From Pomphorhynchus laevis (Eukaryota; Acanthocephala; Palaeacanthocephala; Echinorhynchida; Pomphorhynchidae), in NCBI GenBank assembly GCA_012934845.2, contig WNNJ02002896.1:1-64000 (forward strand): a DNA stretch of 64,000 nucleotides. The letters run 5' to 3'. Of this stretch, positions 1 through 10,375 are shown in pieces. Position numbers and translations under genes: made by a program. Under the pieces are notes generated by a model. That model saw only the letters and a list, made by a program, of their open reading frames with translations. It did not search any database and had not been told where the DNA came from. The stretch's first letter is position 1. The number at the start of each line of letters is the position of its first letter.

Positions 1-1430
1 ACCCATTGTCACATCCTTATGGTCAAGATTCAAAGAATGGAAATGATTTCTAAACATATTTGATATCTGCAAAGAATCAGTTATGAATTTCCCATCGTCA
101 CGTTGAATACAATTTATAGGTTTACAGCGCGTATGCTTAGCAGTCACATACCTAAAGAAAGAGCGGGGATCACGGTGACAGTTTATACTTAGCTGATTTT
201 CGAAAGATCGCCTACCAGTTCGCTTCATGGACGTAACGAGGTTTCGCCATTTCTTATAAGTGCTGAAATTAGCTCTGTCTTTACGATAGTTATTAAAGGC
301 CTTATGTCTCATCTTTAAAGCATGTTTTATGTCGCTATTAAACCAAGGCGGTGAGATAGATGTCAATCAGTGTTTACTCTGAAGAGGTGAGAAACCATTA
401 AGGAGGTGGTACAGAGTATCCCTGAAAAACTGCCATGAATATTCGACGCCAACATCAAAAGCATCCAACCACTTTACCCCAACGAGATATTTATTTACTA
501 GAGCAAAGTCAGTTCTGAATGGGTTTACAGACGACGTCGGATTTACGCCATGTGAGTAGACATCGCTCAGACTAATCGAAATGACCACATGATCTGAATG
601 ACCTATTGGGTCCAGATAGCTTAATCTATCAAGAATGTCATATGGTACAGTAAGTCATAAATCCAAAAGTGAATGTGAATCCTGTGAAAATCTTGTACTC
701 TGACTGACATGTTGCTTAAGAGCCAAGCTGTTTATTAAGCCAAGTAGCTTCAAACTCTCGACATCCGAGTCATTGGAAGTGTAATTAACCCAATTCACAG
801 ATGGCATGTTGAAATCACCGAGTACAACAAATCTATCACAATAACTACTTCTCTCCATTAAAGCTGCTATGCTATCTGTGTTTGATCTTGGAGAACGATA
901 CACAGTCAATACCGTTATTGGGTGTTGACAATATAGCCTAATACACAATGCTTCATTATGGTTAATAGCATCACTAAGAGTTTCAATTACTCGGAATTGA
1001 AGCCTATTAGAGATATACGCGATAACACCTCCTCCAATTTTCCCTGTTCTATCACTTCTACTTATGCTGTATCCCTCAATGAATATATCTACGTCTGCTA
1101 TTGACGAACTAAGCCAAGATTCTGTGAAAATACCTACAGCTGGTACGATATCTGGTACGATATCTACGTACCTACGTATACCTACGTATATATATACCTA
1201 CGTATATATACCTACGTAGATATACCTACGTATATCTACGTCTGCTATTGACGAACTAAGCCAAGATTCTGTGAAAATACCTACATCTGGTACGATATCA
1301 TGGACCAAAGAGGTACGATGATGTATCAATGTAACGTTAGAGTCACTATCATTAATACGTATCTCATGAATAAATCGCGCTTTTTGTTCAGTATACGATT
1401 CAATCGCATGACACGATTTTTGGTCAGAAT
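1..1430 (-). mobile_element. LINE fragment: AP-type endonuclease and linker to reverse transcriptase
   Basis: Read on the minus strand, 1310-590 encodes an apurinic-like endonuclease of a non-LTR retrotransposon. Visible motifs are ESWLSSS near 1120, the catalytic VVLGDFNMPSVNW near 800, and GHSDHVVI (the SDH motif) near 580. Downstream, 366-1 encodes the usual linker before reverse transcriptase, starting PPWFNSDIKHA and containing a run of Lys/Arg and FFRYV. The reverse transcriptase itself would lie left of the window. The reading frame is interrupted, with at least one stop after SHSLLDL near 640, and a tandem duplication lies in the N-terminal part. The endonuclease and the linker style suggest the CR1/Jockey side of LINEs; the clade is my inference. 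Confidence 0.8.
1084..1310. repeat. tandem duplication with TACCTACGTATA array inside the LINE
   Basis: The stretch starting ATATCTACGTCTGC occurs at 1084 and again at 1221, each followed by the same ~60 bases ending CTGGTACGATATC. Between them is an array of short units related to TACCTACGTATA. The duplication (period about 137 bp) disrupts the N-terminal part of the endonuclease, so it arose after insertion or in a dead copy. Confidence 0.8.
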
Positions 1431-1716
1431 CGCGTAATATGAAATGTTAAGTTTTTATATTTTTATATCTTAGATATTTTCAGTATTTTTTATACTCATA
1501 AAATAATTGTTTATTACATTTTACTGCTTTTATTATATTTTCTTACCGTCAACTATCGAAAAGGCCGTAAAGATGAAAAAGGCGACTATCGAAAAAGGCT
1601 ATGGTCTGTATTGCTAATAATATTTATCATCGTTTACTCGATAACGTATTGTCGTAAAGTAATTTTTTGGTTTTTATTTGACAATTGGAATGGCTGTCTT
1701 AAACTCAAACAAAAAC

Positions 1717-3860
1717 ATGATATGAATACTTCAAAGGTGAATAATTTATCAAATTTTGTTGATCCAAAGGCCGGTGCATATTGATGCTTATGCTTTATAG
1801 TATTATTAAGTATTTAAAAATCGAATCTCGGCACAGGATCAATAGACTATAAAACAAATTATAGACCATATATTATGTTACTGAATAAAAATAAAAATAA
1901 AATATTAGAAATATATCATCCTGATATTTAAATTTTTAAATATCCAGGAACAATTAGGTATAGTTAAACGACAACAGAAATTATTTTGATATTTCGATAG
2001 TAACTACTTTTATAGTAACTACTATAAAAGTCAATTTTTATGAATGGACTTTTTAAAGTCAATATTTTAAAATCAGTATTTTTAAAGTCAATATTTTAAT
2101 TGTCAATTTAAAATTGACCATTTTTCGGCAAATACTCATTTGCGGGGAAATATTTCATTTGTATGCAGATGTCTCTCGAGAAATGGTTATGCTAAAATCG
2201 AATAAGAAGGATATGAATACATAAATGCAAATCATTTATCAAATTTTGTCAATCCAAATACCGGTGCTTATAGATGCTTATGCTTTACATTATTTGGGGT
2301 TTTTAAAGATGGAATATCGACAATTGATCAAAAGACTAGAAAATAAATAATCGACATAATATTACTACCGAGTAATGCTAAACTTGAACACAAAAGATAT
2401 GAACACGCAACCATTAATCATTTATCAAATTTGTCGATCCACATACCGGTGCATATAGATGCTTATGCTTTACAGTATTATTGGGTTTTAAATATCGAAT
2501 CTCGGCACTTAATCAACGATTTAGAAAATAAATAATCAGCCACATATTATTTAGCTGAATAAAACAGAATGTTCACTGGAATCCTTTCCATTTGAAGGAA
2601 AATTATTTTTAGCATCTTCGAATGATTTATTAGGAACTGTCTGCTATATGTTCGACCTAACTGATCGTATCAGGTAACTGAGTCTACGTATTTTATAGAA
2701 ATAAAATAATCAGATCAGCTTACTGAGTTTAGATATTTAGTTTGAGTAAAACGAACGTATTATTATGAATCAAAGATGGATGCATCCGCAATATATTCGC
2801 GGATGCACTCATCTGCGCTCATCGTATGTGCTCCGAGGTCATTGTCTGACTCTGCTAAGAGATATAGTAAGGAAATATAGAGCAGTCCAATTTGATCGTC
2901 AAGTCGTTGGATGATACATTAAGCTTAAAGATACAACAGTTTATTGTAATAGCTTAGCCGAATTTAAAAATAATTTACCCATGGAGGAAGCAATAAGGAG
3001 TGCTGTTTTTCCATATTTATGAAGATTTTATTTTAATAAAGAAGATTTTATTTTACCCAAGCAATAGACAAACAGCTTATGCAACAACAGCTTCTCAAAA
3101 TTTACAAAATTCAAATCAAGATCATACTGCTTCGTTGTTTCAACCATTAGATCGTCTTCATCCCCAGCAACATCAGCCGACAAATCAACAACCAAACCAA
3201 ACTCAAGAACAACTTTACGCATCCGAACTTGTACAAATGCAGACAGTGGGATTCTATAACCGTGACACAAATCTTGAAGCGCTTGTTGCATCTATGGGGG
3301 CGCAAATATGGCTGTAGAACGTATTGAAGACTCTTGACTTTTATTAGGTTAAAACATTGTCTTAATTGGATTTACAAAGTTAAAATGAATTGTTATTTTA
3401 TTTTAATTATTTTTGCAATAAACCAGCCAATTAATCCATGTTGTGTATGCTGTTGAAATATTAACAATAATCAAATATTAAGTTTATAAGAAGCCGTATC
3501 CTTAGCGACATTTGGAAGGTTGTGTTTAACTTGAAAAAAGTGAAATGAACAAGCAACCCTTAATCATTTATCAAATTTTGTCGATCCACATACTGGTGCA
3601 TATAGATGCTTATGCTTTACAGTATTATTGGGTTTTAGCGATCGAATCTCGGCACTTAATCAACGGGTTAGAAAATAAATAATTAATTAGCTGAATAAAT
3701 ATTCTGCAAATACTAATTTGCGGGTAAATTCCATTTGCATGTAGATGTATCTCGAGAAATAGTTATGCTAAACCTAACAAGAAGTATCTGAGCACGTAAC
3801 CATGAATCATTTACCAAATTTTGCCGATCTATGGGCTTGTATATAAATACATATTCCAAT
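1717..3860 (+). repeat. unnamed ~150-240 bp repeat, five copies interspersed
   Basis: Five related copies begin near 1717, 2141, 2395, 3538 and 3712. Each carries the core ATCATTTATCAAATTTTGTC, then CCGGTGCATATAGATGCTTA, then CTTTACAGTATTATTGGGTT, then TCGAATCTCGGCACTTAATC. The second and last copies also share an upstream block with TCTCGAGAAATGGTTATGCT. I see no protein, A or B box, or terminal inverted repeat. The unit may be a decayed local tandem array broken up by other insertions. The sequences between copies hold nothing else I recognise, apart from the ubiquilin fragment. Confidence 0.7.
3050..3420 (+). pseudogene. ubiquilin-like UBA-domain fragment
   Basis: The frame from about 3058 encodes a Gln/Asn/Pro-rich linker followed by LYASELVQMQTVGFYNRD and NLEALVAS. 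This matches the C-terminal UBA domain of ubiquilins (the family pattern has QL..MGF.NR..NLQAL.AT). Just after VAS, near 3293, the frame must change to continue as GGANMAVERIEDS and a stop near 3334, which is how ubiquilins end (GG.N.A.ERL). AATAAA lies at about 3418. The N-terminal ubiquitin-like domain and the STI1 repeats are not seen upstream. Ubiquilins shuttle ubiquitylated cargo to the proteasome. The single base shift and the missing body make this a partial, probably dead copy. A terminal exon with an assembly error is the alternative. Confidence 0.6.
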
Positions 3861-4084
3861 CTGTTGTGAATATGTTAAGTTACTAGGTGGTAAGTAAAGG
3901 CTCTTTTTCTCTTCAATTTCAATAATCTAGACTAATTAAAATGAAAATATACCAATCCAAGAATATAGTCATTTCCATAATTCACTTGTCTGGTCGATAC
4001 TTTAATGTACGCATAATCAGAAAATACGTTGCAGTAATTAATGTATATTATTAATGAAGTAGTAGCTGTTATGTTTATTGTCTC

Positions 4085-4330
4085 GCGTTTATTTAGCATT
4101 GTCCGCACCTAGTGGATTCTTCGGGGGGGGGGTGAAAGACCCCGGGTGGTTCAATCGGAAAGCGGCGTGTTGGATTAGTTGGGGGGGGCTCAGATCCCCA
4201 TGGATTTGAGGCCTACATAATGAGAAGTGATTATGAAGAATATAAAGAATATGCAGTCTCGTTGTTGACTTAACTTTTTTATAACTTATTTACTTATTTA
4301 TCCCTGTTATGTGTAACATGTTATCTTTTA
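4085..4330 (+). mobile_element. tRNA-like SINE, copy 1 (5' truncated)
   Basis: The block with GGTGGTTCAATCGGAAAGCG, CTCAGATCCCC and CATAATGAGA aligns with the copy at 13,335-13,640 and, in reverse, with 5,165-5,395. The first motif looks like an RNA polymerase III A box and the second like a degenerate B box. A G-run near 4126 and another near 4181 are probably local slippage. Confidence 0.65.
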
Positions 4331-5164
4331 TTAAGAAAATCTTTATTATTATTGTTTATATTACGTTCTAGTGCATTTGTTATATTGTGTTAATCAACAT
4401 TAATATGTTAATTGCCACAAATTAACTTTTTAAACTTAAATCAGTATTCCGTATATTTGGGCCCCTACTATGTTTGGTCGAGGAATAATAATTCCTTTAA
4501 GAACAAGCAACTATGTTAGCTTGTAAAATAGGAGCCGAAACCTGAGAACATCTCAGTTCTTCCTGATAACATATGATCCTTATTATGATACACTGTCTGT
4601 TATTTATTAGTCAATTCATAAAATTTGGTTTTTATATAAAATATTATATAATTATTATCTAATTATTTTTTTTTAATTAGCATTATTTTTAATTTATAAA
4701 TAGTATAAAATGCGTAGACTCAGTTAGCTGCTTTAATTTATTATGACAGATGTCGTTAAATATCTATGCAAACAAGAACGAGGAATTTGGAGGGATTACT
4801 AAGAGCAGGGAAATAGTGGTAGTAAAAGGTTGAATACCGTTGGTGTGTGGAAGAGAAAAACGTCTGGGAGGCTAAAATAAATCGGGAAAGGGAAATAGGA
4901 GATTATAGATTACGTCTGAATGAGGAATAGCGGAAAAGGAAAATATCTAAGTGTGGATATATTCAAATTAATATTTCATGAGCTAACGTGGGTACATTAG
5001 AGACATGACTTTGAGACTTTTTTCTAAAAATTAAAAATATCACATGCTTTCCGATGAACATTTAGGTGAAGATTTCAAAAAATCTACTTAGATTTTTGAT
5101 TATGATAAAAACGTTCCGCGCCAAGTTCAATTATGTTCAAAAACTTTATTGCGAAATAAATAAT

Positions 5165-5395
5165 AAATAAAGCCCGAGTCTTCTATACATATCACGACCA
5201 CAGGTCCAGTGGGATCTGCACTCCCGGTCGCACCAACGCGCCGCCTTACGACGGACCCAATTAGGGTCAATCACCCTCTTAGAGTCCAGTCGAGGCGGAC
5301 TTTGGTCGGTAATCTTGAAATGAGGTAATTGAGAAACATTAGTCTATGCTCTGGGGGACGTCCTCTAGAGAAGAAGACTAACACTGAGATAGCCC
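5165..5395 (-). mobile_element. tRNA-like SINE, copy 2
   Basis: On the minus strand this reads TCTAGAGGACGTCCC, then CCGCCTCGACTGGACTCT, then GGCGGCGCGTTGGTGC and GTGCAGATCCCACTGG. The same blocks occur in the same order at 13,335-13,640. It sits directly next to the 5' end of a LINE fragment on the plus strand. Confidence 0.7.
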
Positions 5396-5429
5396 AAGTA
5401 CCCCCATAGGCGTACTTGGTTTTTCCCAT

Positions 5430-6240
5430 TCAATGACCATTCATCTGGTTCTAACCCCGACAAGTCCAAAATGATGTGGATCATCCCCCGTAAACCAAAC
5501 AAAACTACTCCTACAGTATCTTTTGCCTCATCGATCATCCCCATAGTCCACAATCTCACTTTCTTAGGCTTCCATTTCGATAATCACCTTTCGCTTAAAC
5601 ACTTCGTCCATGACAAGGTCCGCTTGTCTAACTTAATTATCCGTGACATCCGCGTATCCGCCCCCCTTATCGACTTCCGTTCTTGTATGTATCTTCTTTC
5701 ATCGCTTCTTTTCCCTAAAATCGATTACTGTCTCACCCTTTTCACCAATTCTCCAAAATCCATAATCCTACCCCTACAACGAATAATCAACACCGCCGTT
5801 CGAGTGCTCTTTCGTATCCGTCGCTTTGACCACACATCCACATATCTTGTCCAACTCTCCTGGCCCACTGTCCATATCCGCATCAAACTCCGCCTTCGCG
5901 TAACTTTTCGTCTCATCGCTGTCGGCTCCCCATCGTTCATCAACCTTCCTTTCTTAGACGACACTCGCCCCACCTCGCTATCGCTGCGTTCCCGTCATAC
6001 CCTCTTATTCCACGTTTCCAATTACTCCAACAACTATGGTATCCGATCCTTCCTCGTCGCCGCCTTACTCGCCTGGAATCAACTCCCTCGCGACGTCTGT
6101 CGCGCTCCCTCCTGTATCACATTCAAACACCCCCTCCGTTCACACCTTATCGACACATGATTTACATTTTTGTTTTGTTGTGGTCATGTAATCGTGCGCT
6201 GGCACGCATTTGCCACGTTAAAATAAATCTTTTTTAATGA
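5430..6240 (+). mobile_element. CR1-like LINE, family B: reverse transcriptase C-terminal part
   Basis: An open frame (5471-6160 and some codons upstream) begins in the motif NPDKSKMMWIIPRK, the segment after the YADD box in CR1/Jockey reverse transcriptases. It continues through FLGFHFDNHLS, IRDIRVS, PKIDYCLTLF, RIRRFDHTS and AWNQLPRDVC to a stop. The closest relative in the window is the element at 57,720-61,210, with which it shares this order of motifs. The catalytic fingers and palm are missing, so this is a 5'-truncated copy. The 3' end contains GGCACGCATTTGCCACGTT, also found in reverse at 7,364 and 29,527, followed by AATAAATC and a T-run. Confidence 0.85.
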
Positions 6241-6244
6241 CAGA

Positions 6245-6765
6245 TGCTGGTACCGTTTCAGGGCCCACCTCTCTTCAGGATACGTTTAAGTCTATCCAGA
6301 TCACTTTCGCTCACCAGTTCACCGTAACGGTGAACCCCAGATATTTTACTCGACTCGTAAAGATGGGGAGTCGTTGAGGCTGCAAAATGGAGAAGAGGGG
6401 AGAGAGTGCCAGTCTTTAATTTTTTTGTGGCTGGGGTGCCATGAAAGACGACCACCTGCGATTTTTCGAAGTTTAAAATAAGATTGAAAGGGTAAGCTGG
6501 TCTTTTAATTTTAAAAATAAACGGCTGATGTCGAGGACTATATCGTTGCACATGCGTCCAGAAAAAGCTGGGATGTGATATCATCAGCATATACCATGAG
6601 ATGATGATCACGTTTAAAAACTTTGATGAGAACGACGAATGCATCAATTTATAACATAGAAGTGAGGAGCCTTGAGGCACACTTGTAATATGGTAGAATT
6701 GACGTGCATCATGGTCGTCTTCATAGTAGAACCGCTTGGTGTACAACAATATCTCCACCCTCTTA
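6245..6765 (-). mobile_element. LINE family A, copy A1: reverse transcriptase 3' part
   Basis: The minus frame starts in RMEILLYTKRFYYEDD, then DARQFYHITSVPQGSSL, the segment around box B of a non-LTR reverse transcriptase. The C-terminal part is SPLLHFAASTTPHLYESS, then GVHRYGELVSESDLDRLKR. Relative to copies A2 and A3 it has lost the region around YADD. It abuts the 3' end of the family B element ending at 6240, suggesting one inserted beside or into the other. The clade is unresolved; R1/I/Jockey-type is my guess from FLDFSAAFDR and GVPQGSPLSPILF in copy A2. Confidence 0.75.
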
Positions 6766-6940
6766 ACGATTCTCGCAGGATGCGGTCAAATGCGGCAAAA
6801 AAGGAATGGATATTCGCTCGTTTTGGACCATTTTCACTACAAATGGTTTATAACGACTCAAACGGGTGAAAGAACATTGTTATCGTTCCTTATTAATAAT
6901 TAACTCTTAGGTGAAGGTAATTAAAAAAATACCATTCATT

Positions 6941-7160
6941 TTAGATAGTTGATAATGATCCATTATTGATAAAGAATTATTGGAGCTGGATCAAAGAAAA
7001 AATGAAATTTTTGATATTTCGCTAACTTCTGTTATAATCTTCAGAAAATTACCTCAACACGAAATTTTCTGAACATGCTAAGATAAGTTAGCAAGATATC
7101 AAAAAAATTTCTCTTTTATTTGATCCAGCTCCAATAATTATTTATAAAATTTATTATTTA
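6941..7160. mobile_element. foldback MITE, copy 1
   Basis: The left arm TAGTTGATAATGATCC, TTATTGATAAAGAATTATTG, GAGCTGGATCAAAG is answered on the right by TTTGATCCAGCTCC and AATAATTATTTATAAA. Inner arms (GCTAACTTCTGTTA... and TAAGTTAGCAAGATATC) pair as well, so nearly the whole ~215 bp element folds on itself. Six or more relatives lie at 31,270, 39,785, 39,941, 40,125, 40,690 and 51,640. There is no coding capacity. Confidence 0.85.
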
Positions 7161-7359
7161 ATTAATTTAAAAAATTCCAAAACGCTGAAACAAAATGTGA
7201 TTTGGCGCGGACTCTTTCAACCAATTAAAAAACTAATTAGATTTTCGATATCAGCGTAAAAAAGTTTATCTGTTTATACCAGGTATTTCGGTGATTATTA
7301 GAAAATCATACCCCTAATATTAGATACGATTCAAATTTAAAAATAATAAAAAATTATTT

Positions 7360-9190
7360 TTAGTGGCAAATGCGTGCCAACGGCGCGCTTACAAGCCCAT
7401 TAAGAATGAAGAAAATCATCAAACTGATAAAAAATAATCGTGCAGGCGAATTTTGAATAGCATGAACATGGAAGTCGAGCGGATATACGAAGGGAGCAAA
7501 TTTCAAGCAAGAGGAGCAGCAACATAAAAGGAATTAAGGCGGTAATTTGCCGAATAATTTTGAGTGTAGAGGAGAAGGGAATGATATGATCTTAAGGATA
7601 AATAAATAGGACGAGATTCATCGAGATATGGAAGATGTAAATAAGGGGAATTGTGATGCAATACACTATGGGTCAGGAGAATCAAACATAATTGGGCATG
7701 ATGACTTATTGTGGGATGTTATGAAAGATTGAAAATATGTTGACATATGTGGTCAAAATGGCGGACCGCGAACTATTAAGTTTATAATACGTTGAAGAGG
7801 TTGGAGAGTAGTTTTGTGAGAGTTGGAAAAGCTGCTAAAGCAATAATCGATTCGGGAAAATTAAAAGGCGGGTAAAAGAGAAATAAGGAGCGAAAATCGA
7901 TCAACCTACGAATACGGCGAATATCACGGAGTAGTAGGAAATAAGAACTTACTTTACCGGAAACAAATGGCTGAAGAGAAGGATATTTGTCAAAGTAAAA
8001 ACTGAGGAATACGTTGTTTTCTACAACGTATTATAAACAACGAAATCGGTTGTTTCCGTCAACTGTAGTGCTATTTCCATCTTTTGGTTTCAAAAGACGG
8101 ATACAACGTACAGTTTGCACAAGTGGAAGTATTTTCCTTACAAACTGTATCGTTTGTTTTTACAGAAAGGCAGCAGAGGAAAATTTCAGCAGATAATTAT
8201 AAGACCGAAACACGAAAGGTAGGCGTAGGCTCACTGCTGATGAGGTCCACCTACGCTGATTGTAGTGTACAGTGCTGCATCTAGGATTAAAGAATTCACA
8301 TGAGGATAATTGATGAAGCCGACCAAATGAGAATACGATATCATTAACGACAGGAAGTATTGTTGAGTAAAGATATAAGGTAGTGAAGTAATACTGTGGT
8401 GAAAGGGAATTATACACATGATTTTGGACTTAGCAGGATTGGAGTGATAGGCGAAACGAAGAAATTTGCTGGGAATCGGATAAGAGGCAAGCGGAGGAAG
8501 TGGGTGCAAGATTCTGGATTTTAGAGGATGGTAAATAAGAGCAGAGGATAATGTCATCATCACATTGAATAACATGAAAATTGTGTGTTCTGGTTATTGA
8601 ATAGAGATCACCGAGAAGAAAGGAGTAAAGCACTAGATCTAGTATTGAGTCATGAGGAACATCGTGTGCGAGAGAAAACGGTTGAGAGACAGAAGCTGAA
8701 TGAACACTGGAAGAGCGGTCAAATAGGCAAGAGAAAAACCAAGCTACATCGAAATTAGAGAATCCATAGTTATGACGTAGCCGATTGAGAAGAATATAAT
8801 GATCGACGATGTCGAATTTATATGAGAGATCAAGGGAGATTATAACGCTACACAGTATTTCATTTCGCAATTGTAGAAGATGACAAAGACTTTGTGACAC
8901 GCTAGTTCTGTGGAATGATTAGAATGAAAATCAGATTAAAGCGGCGGATATAAATTTGACGATAGAAGATAGGTATTAACATGATTTAGCACACGACGTT
9001 CGACGAGTTTTGATAAGGTCGAAATGAGAGATATAGGCCGATATGATTACGGAAGTGAACTGTCAAGAGAGTGTTTTCATAAGTAGATGGACAGTGACAG
9101 ATTTTCAGTTTGACGGAAAAGTGCCGCTGCGGATAGAAGAGTTGAACAAGGTTGTCAAAAATGGAGATGCCGACTGACAAATAAGCTTAA
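7360..9190 (-). mobile_element. CR1-like LINE, family B: decayed reverse transcriptase copy
   Basis: On the minus strand, 9180-8430 carries reverse transcriptase motifs: SVIISLDLSYKFDIVDHYIL, LNRLRHNYGFSNFDVAWFFS, SQPFSLAHDVPHDSIL, and QCDDDIILCSYLPSS (the YADD box changed to CDDD). The C-terminal part resumes at 7990-7503 with YLDESRPIYLSLRSYHSLLL. The 3' end near 7364 has the family motif GGCAAATGCGTGCC. Frames shift several times and an unrelated insertion at about 7990-8290 splits the copy. Compared with the plus-strand copy at 5430 it is longer at the 5' side but more decayed. Confidence 0.8.
7990..8290 (+). mobile_element. SINE-like insertion with CTGATGAG module
   Basis: This ~290 bp block interrupts the LINE at 7360-9190. 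Its end, 8204-8260, reads GACCGAAACACGAAAGG, GGCGTAGG, CTGATGAGGTCC and CCTACGCT. The two 8-mers are complementary, with one G-T pair. Related modules lie on the minus strand at 16,039-16,100 and 54,488-54,545. Other inverted repeats lie inside (ACAGTTTG/CAAACTGT near 8109-8151). Confidence 0.55.
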
Positions 9191-9319
9191 GTAAGTACAT
9201 ATGAAAATGGTCAATAGGAGAATATTTTTAGACAATAAAAGGACAATTTTTAGGAAGGGATTACGATACTCGGAGAAGACAGAAGTATAACCTCGTTTGA
9301 GGAAACATAGATAGATTCG

Positions 9320-10375
9320 AAAAGCGTGACGCATGCGGCTCTTAGAAATTAATCCTGTCTCAATGATTAATTTCATTGAGATTATTGAAAAACGGGCCCA
9401 GGTTAGATTCTGGGCCCGTTTCAGGGTCCACATAGCTCTCTTCAGAATACGTTTATGGCTATCCAGGTCAACTTTCGCCGACCAGTTCACCGTAACGGTG
9501 AACCCCAGGTATTTTACTCGATTCGTGAAGGTGGGGAGTGGTTGGTTAGTTTAAATGGAGTAGAGGGCAGAGAGTGCTAATCTCTTAAGTTTTTGCTTTG
9601 TTGCAGGGGCGCCATGGAAGTCTACACCTGCGATTTGGCTGAGTTTAAAATAAGATTGAACTGGGTAAACTGGTCTTTTAATGTTAAAAAGAATCGGCTG
9701 ATGTCCGAGACTACGTCTTTGCACCTGCGTCCCGAGAACAAGGCTGTGGTATCATCAGCGTGTACCACTAGACGTTGTTCGCGCTTAAATATTTTAAAGA
9801 GTTCAATGGAAGAGCAAGAAACAAGATAGGAGAAAGAGGTGATCCTTGGGGAACACCTGTAATAGGGTAGAACTGACGCGCATCAGGGTCGTCTTCATAA
9901 AAGAATCGCTTGGTGTACAGCAGTATCTCCATCCTGTTAACAATTCTCGCAGGCAACCCAAGGGACCCGAGAGAAGAGATAACAAAGGGAATGGAAATGC
10001 GGTCAAATGCAGCAGAAAAGTCAAGGAAAACATCCACAGCAAGTTGATGACTATTTTCCTTACAGAACTGATGCACTTAACCTACAGCTGAATGGACCTA
10101 GCGACCTTTGATTAACACATGGAAACCTGGTGGGATTAAATTTTGCCTACTTAAATGATCGCGGATTTTACGGGCAAGCGCATTCTCGTAAATCGACACG
10201 AGGGAATTTTGAATCAAAATGGGCCGCAAGTCTTTAGGACAAGATACCGGATTGTTCTTTGGAATAAAAACACGTGTACAAATGTTGATGCCGGCCACAT
10301 CAGATGGGGCAGCTAAAAGCATTGTGACGGCCAATTCTCTTCTTTGATCGGCTGTCAATATCTTACAGACACGAG
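9320..10375 (-). mobile_element. LINE family A, copy A2: reverse transcriptase
   Basis: Minus strand. Positions 10,358-10,098 encode NPVSCPKDLRPILIQNSLVS, IYENALARKIRDHLSRQNLI, the first reverse transcriptase boxes. Positions 10,076-9,768 encode VDVFLDFSAAFDRISI, then NRMEILLYTKRFFYEDD and FYPITGVPQGSPLSPILF. After a shift, VVHADDT-like sequence around 9,765 and the C-terminal DLDSHKRILKRAM follow to 9,450. The end has a GGGCCC-containing hairpin (ACGGGCCCAG/CTGGGCCCGT, 9394-9421). It is interrupted by frame changes. Family members A1 and A3 share the same block order. Confidence 0.8.

Noticed and set aside
4140-4210. tRNA gene
   Set aside because: A- and B-box-like motifs are present but there is no acceptor stem or anticodon arm; related copies show it is a SINE.
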